Source: JBCCBV01 sp039033855 (GTDB taxonomy: Bacteria; Planctomycetota; Phycisphaerae; Phycisphaerales; Phycisphaeraceae). From it: DNA of 30,678 nucleotides. The notes under the pieces are model-generated. The model worked only from the letters and a program-made list of their open reading frames with translations, ran no database searches and was not told where the DNA came from. Positions 6,858 through 15,378 of this stretch are shown here, one piece after another. The stretch is taken from contig JBCCBV010000027.1 of the NCBI GenBank assembly GCA_039033855.1, positions 1 through 30,678 on the forward strand. The letters run 5' to 3'. The translations under genes were made by a program, and so were the position numbers. Within the stretch, counting starts at the first letter, position 1. Every line of letters starts with the position of its first letter.

Positions 6858-8819
6858 GTGCCTGCTTCGACCCAGCCCAGCGCCGCCCCGGCGCCGGGGC
6901 GTCCGCCCGACGCCCGGCCCGAGCTGTCCACGCGCAACCTCCTCGAACGCCTCGGCGGCATCGCCTGGGCCTATCGCGGCGGCGTCGTGCGCGTGTTGCT
7001 GTTGCAGATGATCCTGCAAGCCTTGCTCATCGCCGGCGTCGGTCAGCTCGGGCTCGGCGTCGACGTCATCGTCTACGGCTTCGACCCCGAGCGCCACGTC
7101 GATAAGCAGCCCCAGTACCCGCTCGGCGTCACCCCGCCCGCGGAGTGGAGCGCCCAGCAGCAAGCCGTGGCGGTGGCCGGCGTCATCCTCGCCATCGGGC
7201 TGCTGCGCTTCGTGCTCGAATACGCCGCGCTCATCGAACGCGCCCGCCTGGTCGAGCGCATCGTCGTGTCGCTGCGGTCCAAGGTCTTCGCCAAGCTCCA
7301 GCGCCTGAGCTTCCGCTTCTTCGACGCCAACGCCTCGGGCTCGATCATCAACCGCGTGACCGGCGACGTGCAGGCCGTACGCATGTTCGTCTCGAACGTG
7401 GTGATCGAGGTCGTGGTCATCGTGCTGTCGCTGGCGTTCTACGTGGCCTACCTGGTCAGCATCGACGCCGGCCTGGCCGCCGCCTGCTTGGCCACCACGC
7501 CGGTGCTCTGGTTCCTGACCACGTCGTTCGGGCGCAGGGTCAAGCCGATGTACCGCAAGTCGCGCGAGCTGTTCGACGACACCGTGCGCGTGCTTTCCGA
7601 GAACGTCCAGGGCGTGCGCGTGGTCAAAGGCTTCGCCCGCCAACCGCGCGAGCAGGCCAAGTTCGACGCCTCCAACCAGCGCTTCGTCGACCACAACCGC
7701 ACGATCCACAACAAGGTCGCCTGGTTCCTGCCCACCGTCGGGCTGGTCAGCCAGTTCAACCTGACCATGCTCATCGTCTTCGGCGCCTGGGCCTACGCCC
7801 GACGGCCCGAGTTCACCACCGGGCAGCTGCTGGCGTTCTCGCTGCTGCTCCAGCACTTCGCCCAGCAGGTGGGCAACGTTTCGATGCTCGCCAACGCGCT
7901 GCAGCGGAGCCTCATCGGCGCCCAGCGCGTGTTCGAGGTGCTCGACGAGCCGGTCGACATCGCCAGCCCCGCCGAGCCCGTGCGCCCCGAGCGCCTCGAA
8001 GGCCGTATCGCTTTCGAGGACGTCGGCTTTTCCTCCCGCGGCGCCGGCGGCGCGCCCGCGCTCGAGCGCGCGGGCTTCGAGGCCAACCCCGGCCAGGTCG
8101 TGGCCCTGCTCGGCGCCACGGGCGCGGGCAAGAGCAGCCTGCTGTCGCTCATCCCTCGTTTTTACGACCCCACCCAGGGGCGGGTCACCATCGACGGCGT
8201 CGACGCCAAAGACCTCGACCTCGAACAGCTCCGCCGATCCGTCGGCCTGGTGTTCCAGGAGTCGTTCCTGTTTTCCAACACCGTCGCGGCCAACATCGCC
8301 TTCGGCCGGCCCGAGGCCACGATGGACCAGGTCCGCCGCGCCGCCGAAATCGCCCGTGCGGATGGGTTTATCCAGAACGACCTGGCCCACGGCTACGACA
8401 CCGTGCTCGCCGAAGGCGGCTCGGACCTGTCCGGCGGCCAACGCCAGCGCCTGGCCATCGCCCGGGCCATCTTGCTCGACCCGCCCATCCTGGTCATGGA
8501 CGACCCCACCGCCGCCATCGACCCCGAAACCGAGCACGAAATCCTGTCCGCCATGGACCAGGCCATGCAGGGCCGCACCACGTTCCTGGTGGCCCACCGT
8601 ATGAGCACGCTCCGCCGGGCCGACCTGGTGTTGGTGCTCGACCGCGGCCGGATCGTCGAGCGCGGCGACCACGACCAGTTGATGGCCAAACCCGGGCTCT
8701 ACCGCGCCGCGGCGCTGGCGCAATCCGCCGACGACGCCAGCCGAAAGCTGCTTGGCCTCGACGCCGACGACGCGCCGCCCGCCGATCCGAACGCGCGTTC
8801 GGGGGAGGACTGGCCGTGA
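6858..8819 (+). CDS. ABC exporter half-transporter, subunit with degenerate Walker B
   Basis: This is a type IV-fold ABC half-transporter: an N-terminal six-helix membrane domain (about residues 40-340) fused to a nucleotide-binding domain. Walker A is GATGAGKS (residues 419-426), the signature LSGGQRQR is canonical, and the H-loop is VAHRMSTL. Walker B ends in MDDPTAAID: Asp549 replaces the catalytic Glu. In heterodimeric exporters such as TM287/288 this marks the subunit that supplies the non-hydrolytic site. The next gene has the matching defects, so the two probably form one heterodimer. It starts at GTG 6858 (653 aa) because membrane segments begin soon after. The cargo cannot be predicted; lipid or drug export is the family norm. 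Confidence 0.88.
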   Translation: MPASTQPSAAPAPGRPPDARPELSTRNLLERLGGIAWAYRGGVVRVLLLQMILQALLIAGVGQLGLGVDVIVYGFDPERHVDKQPQYPLGVTPPAEWSAQQQAVAVAGVILAIGLLRFVLEYAALIERARLVERIVVSLRSKVFAKLQRLSFRFFDANASGSIINRVTGDVQAVRMFVSNVVIEVVVIVLSLAFYVAYLVSIDAGLAAACLATTPVLWFLTTSFGRRVKPMYRKSRELFDDTVRVLSENVQGVRVVKGFARQPREQAKFDASNQRFVDHNRTIHNKVAWFLPTVGLVSQFNLTMLIVFGAWAYARRPEFTTGQLLAFSLLLQHFAQQVGNVSMLANALQRSLIGAQRVFEVLDEPVDIASPAEPVRPERLEGRIAFEDVGFSSRGAGGAPALERAGFEANPGQVVALLGATGAGKSSLLSLIPRFYDPTQGRVTIDGVDAKDLDLEQLRRSVGLVFQESFLFSNTVAANIAFGRPEATMDQVRRAAEIARADGFIQNDLAHGYDTVLAEGGSDLSGGQRQRLAIARAILLDPPILVMDDPTAAIDPETEHEILSAMDQAMQGRTTFLVAHRMSTLRRADLVLVLDRGRIVERGDHDQLMAKPGLYRAAALAQSADDASRKLLGLDADDAPPADPNARSGEDWP

Positions 8820-10732
8820 GCGCCAAGCCTTCCCCCCATTCGCCCGACCCGCATGCCGACCCGTCCGCGCCACAGAAAGGCCCGGAGCACGCCCTGGCCC
8901 TGCGCACGCTCACCCGCGTCGCGCCCGAACTCGAGGCCGACCGCAAGGGGCTCGACCTCGCGGTGATCAAAAGGCTCTGGGGCCTGACCCGCCCCTACGC
9001 CCGCCAGCGGAACTTCCTGCTCGGGCTCACGCTTGTGCGCGCGGCCCAGGTGGCCGTGCTGCCGTACCTGCTGGCGACCATCCTCACCGGCCCGGTGACC
9101 GACGAAGACCCCGGCGCCTGGACGCGCACCCTCTGGGCGGCGGGGGGGTTCTTCGCGTTCGCACTATTTACCGAGGGCGTGTTCCGCATGCGCGTGTTCT
9201 CGGCGTTGCGCCTGGGCGAGTCGGTCGTGTCCGACCTGCGTCGGCAGATCTTCGAGCACCTGCAAAGCCAGCCCATGGCGTTTTTCGACCGCACCAAGCT
9301 CGGCCGGATCATCAGCCGGATGACCAGCGACGCCGAGAACGTCCGCCTGGGCATCCAGGACGTCGCCTTTGTGTCCGTCGTGCAGCTCGGGCAGATGTTC
9401 TTCGCCGGGATCATCCTCGCGTCGGTCAACCCGATGCTGTTCGGCGTGGTGCTGGTCATGGCGCCGGCGGTGTACGCGCTCAGCCGGTACTTCACCGGAC
9501 GGCTGGCGTCGGCCTACCGCGCGGTGCAGGAGAGCTTCTCGCGCGTCACCTCCACCCTGGCCGAGGCGGTCAACGGCATGCGGGTGACCCAGAGCTTCGC
9601 CCGCGAATCGCACAACGCCGAGATCTTCGGCGAGCTGGTCGAAAAGCACGCCGGCCACAACTACCGCGCCGCCCGCCTGACCGCGGCGTACCTGCCCGCG
9701 CTCGAGCTCAACATCCAGCTGGTGTTCTCGGCGATCGTGGTCTTCGGCGCCTGGCAGGTGCTCGGCGGCTCCACCCTGGCCGGGGCGTTCGGCCTGGCGC
9801 CCGAAGACGCCGCCGACTCGCTGGTCGTCTTCGCCCTGGTGGCCCCGACCTTCTTCGGACCGATCGCCGTGGTGGCCCGGATGTACAACCAGGCGCTCTT
9901 GTCGATGGCCGGGGCCGAGCGCGTCTTCGCCCTGCTCGACCGCGAGCCCGAAAAACTCGACCCGCCCGGCGCCGCGGAGCTGGGGCCGATCGACGGGCGC
10001 GTGGTCTTCGACCGCGTGACCTTCGGCTACCGCCCGGACCGTCCGGTGCTCCACGACATCGACTTCGTCGCCGAGCCTGGCCAGACCGTGGCGCTCGTCG
10101 GACACACCGGCTCGGGCAAGAGCACCATCACCAACCTCATCGCCAAGTTCTACGCGCCCACCGGCGGCACGGTGACCATCGACGGCCAGGACATCGCCCA
10201 GGTCAGCTCCGCCTCGCTCCGCCAACAAATGGGCATCGTGCTCCAGAGCAACTTCCTGTTTACCGGCAGCGTGCGCGACAACATCCGCGTGGGGCGCGAA
10301 GACGCCTCCGACCAAGACGTCACCGACGCCGTGTCCGCCCTGGGCTGCACCGACCTGTTCGAGACCCTGCCCGAGGGGCTGGACACCGAGGTCGGCGAAC
10401 GCGGCGTCAGCCTGTCGCTCGGCCAACGTCAGCTGGTCTGCTTCGCCCGGGCCATGCTCGCCGACCCCCGCATCCTGATCCTCGACGAGGCCACCAGCAG
10501 CGTCGACGCCCTGACCGAGCAGCGCGTGCAGGCGGCCCTGGCCCGGCTGCTCAAGCGGCGCACGAGCTTCGTAGTGGCCCACCGCCTGTCGACCATCCGC
10601 GACGCCGACCAGGTCCTGGTGCTCGATCAGGGCCGGATCATCGAGCGCGGCCGGCACCACGAACTCCTGGCCCAGGCCGGCGTCTACGCCAACCTGTACC
10701 GCCAGTTCCTCCACGCGAGCGAGTCTCGTTAG
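8816..10732 (+). CDS. ABC exporter half-transporter, catalytic partner subunit
   Basis: This is the second half of the exporter, 638 aa, with membrane domain then nucleotide-binding domain. Walker A is GHTGSGKST and Walker B ends in LILDEATSSVD with the catalytic Glu558. The signature is LSLGQ (533-537) instead of LSGGQ. In a heterodimer this altered signature faces the Asp-type Walker B of the upstream subunit, leaving one good and one degenerate ATP site. The GTG at 8816 overlaps the upstream TGA (GTGA) and has a strong Shine-Dalgarno (GGGGGAGG, 8801-8808) 7 nt ahead. The reading frame is open far upstream of this start, but that part is only a shadow of the first subunit. Confidence 0.88.
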   Translation: MSAKPSPHSPDPHADPSAPQKGPEHALALRTLTRVAPELEADRKGLDLAVIKRLWGLTRPYARQRNFLLGLTLVRAAQVAVLPYLLATILTGPVTDEDPGAWTRTLWAAGGFFAFALFTEGVFRMRVFSALRLGESVVSDLRRQIFEHLQSQPMAFFDRTKLGRIISRMTSDAENVRLGIQDVAFVSVVQLGQMFFAGIILASVNPMLFGVVLVMAPAVYALSRYFTGRLASAYRAVQESFSRVTSTLAEAVNGMRVTQSFARESHNAEIFGELVEKHAGHNYRAARLTAAYLPALELNIQLVFSAIVVFGAWQVLGGSTLAGAFGLAPEDAADSLVVFALVAPTFFGPIAVVARMYNQALLSMAGAERVFALLDREPEKLDPPGAAELGPIDGRVVFDRVTFGYRPDRPVLHDIDFVAEPGQTVALVGHTGSGKSTITNLIAKFYAPTGGTVTIDGQDIAQVSSASLRQQMGIVLQSNFLFTGSVRDNIRVGREDASDQDVTDAVSALGCTDLFETLPEGLDTEVGERGVSLSLGQRQLVCFARAMLADPRILILDEATSSVDALTEQRVQAALARLLKRRTSFVVAHRLSTIRDADQVLVLDQGRIIERGRHHELLAQAGVYANLYRQFLHASESR

Positions 10733-10737
10733 CAGCT

Positions 10738-10771
10738 CGCCCGCTTGCGAACCCCACGGGCCGAGCGGGCG
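10738..10771 (+). terminator. Inverted repeat after the exporter genes
   Basis: CGCCCGCT (10738-10745) and AGCGGGCG (10764-10771) are exact inverted repeats separated by 18 nt, directly after the exporter stop. This could be a terminator hairpin, but no T-run follows. A further CCCGGG-CCG-CCCGGG repeat occurs at 10847-10861. I see no gene in 10733-10995. Confidence 0.35.
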
Positions 10772-10995
10772 TATCCGCGGTCTATGCTCTGGGGAGACGC
10801 GGAATGCGTCCGCCGATGCGGACCCGCCCGCCCCAAGGTTGGCCCTCCCGGGCCGCCCGGGCCGACATCAAGACAGATCGAGTCAGCCAGTTTGGAACCC
10901 CCGCCGGGCACTGGGGCACTTGGCTTGCGAAGACCCCTCGGACTTTGCCCCGGCCTTTCGCCCCGGCTTCCCCCGGCATTTAGAAAGACTCCGCC

Positions 10996-13929
10996 ATGCG
11001 TCAGAACCCCGTTTCCGCCCCCGCGACCGGTGCCGCCGGCTCGCGTTCGACCCGCCGTCTGTCGCGCACCCGCTGGGCCCGCCGCGGGGCGCTCGGGCTG
11101 GCCGGGCTGTTTTGCGTCGCCAGTGCCGTGCTCTGGGCGTCGCCCGATCTCGCCCGCGCTCAGGACGCCGCCGACGCCTCGGGCGAATCGGACAGCCCCT
11201 TCCCCCCGCTGTCGGAACTGACCGAGGGTCTTGAAGAGGTGCCCGGCCTGATGACGCTGTGGCGCACCGACCCCTCCGACCCGACCCAAGACCCGACGAC
11301 CCTGCTCTGCCGGGTCCCCGCGTCGCTGCTCGACCAGGACCTGCTGTTCGCCACCAGCGTTTCGCGCGGCCCGCTCGCCGGCTTCCAGTGGGTCGATGCC
11401 CTGGTCCGCTGGCAGATCGTGGGCCAGCAGTTGGTGCTGACCGCCCCCGACATCCAGTACGTCCAGCAAGACGACGGCAACCCGATCGCGTCGTCGGTGG
11501 CCCGCACCTACCGCCCGGCCTATCTGGCGTCGGTGCCGATCCTCACCATGGCGGGCGGCGACCCGGTGGTCGACCTGGCCTCGCTGGTGTTCAGCCGGGT
11601 GGCCCGGCCTCCGATGGGCGGTCCCGTGAACCGGTCGCTCAGCGTGCTGACCAAGGTCAAGAACTTCCCCGAAAACGTGCTCATCGACGCCGACCTGGCG
11701 TTCCCCGACGGGCAGGGCGGCGCCGAAACCATGGGCGTGTCCTACGCCTTCCGCAAGCTGCCGGACCTCAGCAGCGGCTACGCCTCGCGCCCGGCCGACG
11801 AGCGGGTCGGCTACTTCACCACCACGCGCATCGACTTCGCCAAGCCCCACGCCGCCCGCGAGCTCGAGGTCCGGCTGATCAACCGTTGGCGGCTCGAAAA
11901 GCAAGACCCCAGCCTGGCGCTGTCGCCGCCCAAAGAACCCATCGTCTTTGTCATCGAAAAAACCGTGCCCATCCGTTGGCGGCGGTGGGTCCGCGCGGGC
12001 ATCGAAGACTGGAACCGCTCGTTCGAGCAGATCGGCTTCTCCGGCGCCATCGTCGTTCAGCAACAGACCGACACCAACGAGTTCGCCGACGTCGATCCCG
12101 AAGACGCGCGCTACAACTTTGTGCAGTGGATCGTTACCGGGCGCGGCTTCGCCGTGGGCCCCAGCCGGGCCGACCCCCGCACCGGCGAGATCCTCGACGC
12201 CGACATCGTCATCGACGACGGCATGCTCCGCTTCTACGCCCAAGACTTCGACCTCTACGGGCCCAAATCGCTCGGGGCCGGCCTCGCGCCCGAATTGCTC
12301 GAATCGATGTTGCGTCGCCCGGCGCTCTACGCCCCCGGCCTCGGCGCCGAGGGCCTGGCCCAGCTGCGCGACATCGCTCACCAGCGCGCCCACCCGGCCT
12401 GCTCGCACCCCAGTCATCAAGCCCAAGGCAGCCCCGCGGCCCCGGGCGGCCTGGCGCCGCGCTCCAGCGGAACGCTGGATTCAGGCGACCGCCCGAGGCC
12501 CGAGCCCATCCACGCCGCCCACGGCCAGCACGACCCCGACCACGCCGGGTGCAGCTACTCGGCCGGCATGATGCGCCAAATGGCCCTGGCCGCCGCCGCC
12601 GCGCGGGCCAGCGGGATCGCCGGCGACGGCGAACTACCCGACGAGATCATCGGCCCCGCCCTCCAGGCCGTGGTCACCCACGAGGTCGGCCACACCCTGG
12701 GCCTGCGCCACAACTTCAAGGCCTCGGGCTGGCTCACCCTCGAAGAGATCAAGCAGCGGCGCGACACCGGCGACAAGCCCACTTCCGCCAGCACCATGGA
12801 CTACAACCCGCTCCTGCTGTTCGCCGGCGACACCGCCGAGACCCTCAAGCGCGTCACCAGCACCGGCCCGGGCCCGTACGACGACTGGGCCATCGAATAT
12901 GGCTACGCCGTGCCCGAACCCGGCCAGTCGGAACAGGAGCTGCTCGCGTCGATCACGAATCGCGCCGGCGAACCGGCCCTTGCGTTCCTCACCGACGAAG
13001 ACACCCGCGGCCTGACCAGCCTCGACCCGCTTGCCGCCGTGTGGGAAGCCAGCTCCGAGCCCGGCGCCTGGGCGGCGTCCCGGCGCGCCATCGCCGACAC
13101 GCTCCTGGCCGACGTCCAAACCTGGGCCCGTGAAGACGGTGAGCCCCGCTACGTCATCAGCGAAACCGTGAACGCCCTGCTCTTTGAAAAGGGCTGGGGC
13201 TACTACCAGCAGGCCAAGATGGTCGGCGGCCAGTACTTCCACCGCCACCGCGGCGACGAGCCCGGCGCCAAGCCCGCGCTCGTGCTTGTGCCGGCCCAGG
13301 AGCAGCGCCAAGCCTTGACCTCGCTCTGCACAACCGTCTTCGCCCCGGGCTTCGTGGCCCTCGAGCCCGAACTGCTCAACAACATGGCCTCGCCGCGCTG
13401 GGGCTACAGCCGCAGTCGGATCGACTTCCCCATCCACCAACGCATCGCGGCGATCCACGGCTGGACGCTCGGCCGGCTCACCGAGCCCGCCACGCTCCAG
13501 CGCATCTACGACGCCGAGCTCAAGTCGAGCGAAGCCGACAAGTTCACCCTCGCCGAGTTGCTGACCACGCTCAGCGGCGCGGTCTGGTCCGAGCTGGACC
13601 AGGCCCCGGGCGACGCCCAAGCCCAAGCCCAAGCCTGGATCTCCACGCCCCGGCGGAACCTCCAGAGCATGTGGATCTCCGCGCTCGAACCCCTGGCCCG
13701 GCCGACCGGCTGGGGAAGCGCGGCCGCCTCGCCCGACGTGTCGCGGATGGGTCGCCAAAGCCTGGCCGATGCGTCGGCCAAGATCGCCGAAGCGCTCCAA
13801 GCCCACGAAGGGTCGATGGACTTCGGCACGCGGGCGCACCTCGAAGCGTCGCGCTCCAAGATCGACCGCTTGCTCGACGCCACGTACGACGCCGAACCGT
13901 CCGGCTTGTCGATACTTTTTGGCTTCTAG
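10996..13929 (+). CDS. Secreted zinc-dependent metalloprotease (DUF5117/DUF4953-type)
   Basis: This is a large exported zinc protease of 977 aa. After an Arg-rich start, a hydrophobic signal segment (about residues 30-50) ends in ARAQ-DA. The middle contains the family's GPSRADPRTGEILDADI segment. The zinc site is HEVGHTLGLRH: ligands His562 and His566, catalytic Glu563 and third ligand His572. A STMDYNP Met-turn lies about 27 residues later. These are metzincin-like features of the DUF5117/DUF4953 family. Substrate is unknown; an extracellular or periplasmic degradative role is inferred. A His/Cys-rich stretch (about residues 460-520), encoded near 12376-12555, lies just before the zinc site. 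The ATG at 10996 has no strong Shine-Dalgarno. It stands alone between the exporter and ftsW. Confidence 0.85.
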   Translation: MRQNPVSAPATGAAGSRSTRRLSRTRWARRGALGLAGLFCVASAVLWASPDLARAQDAADASGESDSPFPPLSELTEGLEEVPGLMTLWRTDPSDPTQDPTTLLCRVPASLLDQDLLFATSVSRGPLAGFQWVDALVRWQIVGQQLVLTAPDIQYVQQDDGNPIASSVARTYRPAYLASVPILTMAGGDPVVDLASLVFSRVARPPMGGPVNRSLSVLTKVKNFPENVLIDADLAFPDGQGGAETMGVSYAFRKLPDLSSGYASRPADERVGYFTTTRIDFAKPHAARELEVRLINRWRLEKQDPSLALSPPKEPIVFVIEKTVPIRWRRWVRAGIEDWNRSFEQIGFSGAIVVQQQTDTNEFADVDPEDARYNFVQWIVTGRGFAVGPSRADPRTGEILDADIVIDDGMLRFYAQDFDLYGPKSLGAGLAPELLESMLRRPALYAPGLGAEGLAQLRDIAHQRAHPACSHPSHQAQGSPAAPGGLAPRSSGTLDSGDRPRPEPIHAAHGQHDPDHAGCSYSAGMMRQMALAAAAARASGIAGDGELPDEIIGPALQAVVTHEVGHTLGLRHNFKASGWLTLEEIKQRRDTGDKPTSASTMDYNPLLLFAGDTAETLKRVTSTGPGPYDDWAIEYGYAVPEPGQSEQELLASITNRAGEPALAFLTDEDTRGLTSLDPLAAVWEASSEPGAWAASRRAIADTLLADVQTWAREDGEPRYVISETVNALLFEKGWGYYQQAKMVGGQYFHRHRGDEPGAKPALVLVPAQEQRQALTSLCTTVFAPGFVALEPELLNNMASPRWGYSRSRIDFPIHQRIAAIHGWTLGRLTEPATLQRIYDAELKSSEADKFTLAELLTTLSGAVWSELDQAPGDAQAQAQAWISTPRRNLQSMWISALEPLARPTGWGSAAASPDVSRMGRQSLADASAKIAEALQAHEGSMDFGTRAHLEASRSKIDRLLDATYDAEPSGLSILFGF

Positions 13930-13990
13930 CCCGACCCGCCCCGAGCCGTGAATTTGACGAGGCCGTGCCCGGCCGGTCGATGTCGCTTCG

Positions 13991-15286
13991 GTGCGCCGAC
14001 GCCACACCGCCCACCCCGACGCCCCGCGAACCCCGCTCAGCCCCGCGCTCCACGCCGGGCCGGGCCTGAGCCCGCCGTCGGTGCTCATCGTCGCCGCCGC
14101 GGCGCTGCTCTGCCTGGGGCTCATGGCCGTGCACTCGGCGGAGGCCTCGGTCTTCGACGCGCCCGGCAGTATCACCGGCCCCGCCGGCTGGTGGGGCATG
14201 TTCCAGACCCGCCACACCGTCTACGCGGCGCTGGCGTTGTTGGCGCTGTTGATCGGCGCCCGCATCGACCCGGCGACGCTCGGCCGAAAGCGCGGCCTGC
14301 TCAACCCCATCTTGCTGGCCGTGCTGTTCGCCCTGGCCCTGCAAGCGATGACCTTCATCCCCGGCTGGGGCGTGGTCCGCAACGGCGCCGCGCGCTGGCT
14401 CCGGGTCGGGGTCGGCCCGGCGTCGGTCGTCTTCCAGCCCAGCGAACTGGTCAAGTGGACCACCATCGCCTTCCTCGCCTGGTGGTGCGCCGCCCGCCGG
14501 GGCGTCATGCACCGCTTCCGCGACGGCTTTGGACCGCCCGCGGTGCTCACCGCCGTCGCCTGTGGTCTGGTCGTGGTCGAAGACCTGGGCACGGCCGTGC
14601 TCCTGGCCGCCGTCGCCGCCATGACTCTCATCGCCGGCGGGGCGCCGATCAAACGCCTGCTCTGGCTCGCCCCCATCGTCATCACCGGGCTGGGCGCAGC
14701 GCTCGTCACCAGCCCGTACCGCGTGCGACGCCTGACCACCTTCTTAGACCCCTGGGCCGACCCGGCCGGCGACGGCTACCACTCGATCCAGTCGATGCTC
14801 GCCTTCGCCCAGGGCGGGCCCTACGGCCGAGGCCTGGGCCTGGGCGTGCGCAAGTACTTCGTCCCCGAAGGCTCGACCGACTTCGTCTACCCCATCCTGG
14901 CCGAGGAGCTCGGGCTGGCCGGCGCCGGGCTGATCATCGTGCTCTTCGCCATCCTGCTCTGGCAGGGCATGGCCGTGGTCCGCCGCAGCCCCGACCTGTT
15001 CGTCCGGCTGCTGTGCCTGAGCGTCACGCTGATGGTCGTCTGCCAGGCCGTGATCAACCTGGCCGTGGTGACCGGCTCAGCCCCGACCAAGGGCATCGCG
15101 CTGCCGCTGGTGTCGGCCGGTGGCACCGGGTGGCTGGCCACGTCGGCGATGCTCGGGCTGGTCGCCGGCGCCGAACGCGCGCTCGGCCGGCAAGCCGGGC
15201 AACCGGCCGCCGAGGACGACAACGCCGCCGCCACGCCCGCCCGCGTGTCCGGCCGGATCCGACCCTCGCGCAAGGCCGCCGCGTGA
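13991..15286 (+). CDS. ftsW: Lipid II polymerase / cell division protein FtsW
   Basis: This is a SEDS-family membrane glycosyltransferase that polymerises lipid II into septal peptidoglycan with a class B penicillin-binding protein. The 431-aa protein has about ten hydrophobic segments. It carries the SEDS motifs FQPSELVKW, PEGSTDFVYPILAEELG (containing the essential Asp) and PTKGIALPLVSAGGTG. FtsW is favoured over RodA because murG follows directly, as in division clusters. The start is GTG 13991, without a clear Shine-Dalgarno. The stop overlaps a possible murG GTG start at 15283 (GTGA). Other division-cluster genes (murC, ftsQ, ftsA, ftsZ) are not next to it here. Confidence 0.88.
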   Translation: MRRRHTAHPDAPRTPLSPALHAGPGLSPPSVLIVAAAALLCLGLMAVHSAEASVFDAPGSITGPAGWWGMFQTRHTVYAALALLALLIGARIDPATLGRKRGLLNPILLAVLFALALQAMTFIPGWGVVRNGAARWLRVGVGPASVVFQPSELVKWTTIAFLAWWCAARRGVMHRFRDGFGPPAVLTAVACGLVVVEDLGTAVLLAAVAAMTLIAGGAPIKRLLWLAPIVITGLGAALVTSPYRVRRLTTFLDPWADPAGDGYHSIQSMLAFAQGGPYGRGLGLGVRKYFVPEGSTDFVYPILAEELGLAGAGLIIVLFAILLWQGMAVVRRSPDLFVRLLCLSVTLMVVCQAVINLAVVTGSAPTKGIALPLVSAGGTGWLATSAMLGLVAGAERALGRQAGQPAAEDDNAAATPARVSGRIRPSRKAAA

Positions 15287-15364
15287 CGCCCGCACCGGCC
15301 CCCGCGCAACGCCGTCAACCGCCCGCCCCGCGACGCAACGCGCAGGGCTCGGGGCGTCCGTCGG

Positions 15365-15370
15365 TACTTT
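15365..15370 (+). promoter_or_regulatory. -10-like TACTTT before murG ATG
   Basis: TACTTT ends 8 nt before the ATG at 15379. It supports that ATG as a leaderless or internal start and competes with the coupled GTG at 15283. Confidence 0.35.
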
Positions 15371-15378
15371 CACAGGCG

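Noticed and set aside
7145..8815. Upstream extension of the second exporter gene, as if it were a 1195-aa protein
   Set aside because: The extension is Arg/Pro/Ala shadow sequence of the first subunit; a GTG with strong Shine-Dalgarno at 8816 gives the normal length.
6642..8873. 743-codon antisense frame opposite the first exporter gene
   Set aside because: The opposite strand encodes a complete ABC protein with all motifs; the antisense translation is low-complexity Gly/Val/Asp/Arg.
11259..13133. 624-codon +1 frame inside the metalloprotease gene
   Set aside because: It is Arg/Pro-rich with no domain; the overlapping frame carries the zinc site and signal peptide.
13948..15378. Upstream extension of the murG frame over ftsW
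   Set aside because: The translation over ftsW is shadow sequence; ftsW in the other frame has all SEDS motifs.
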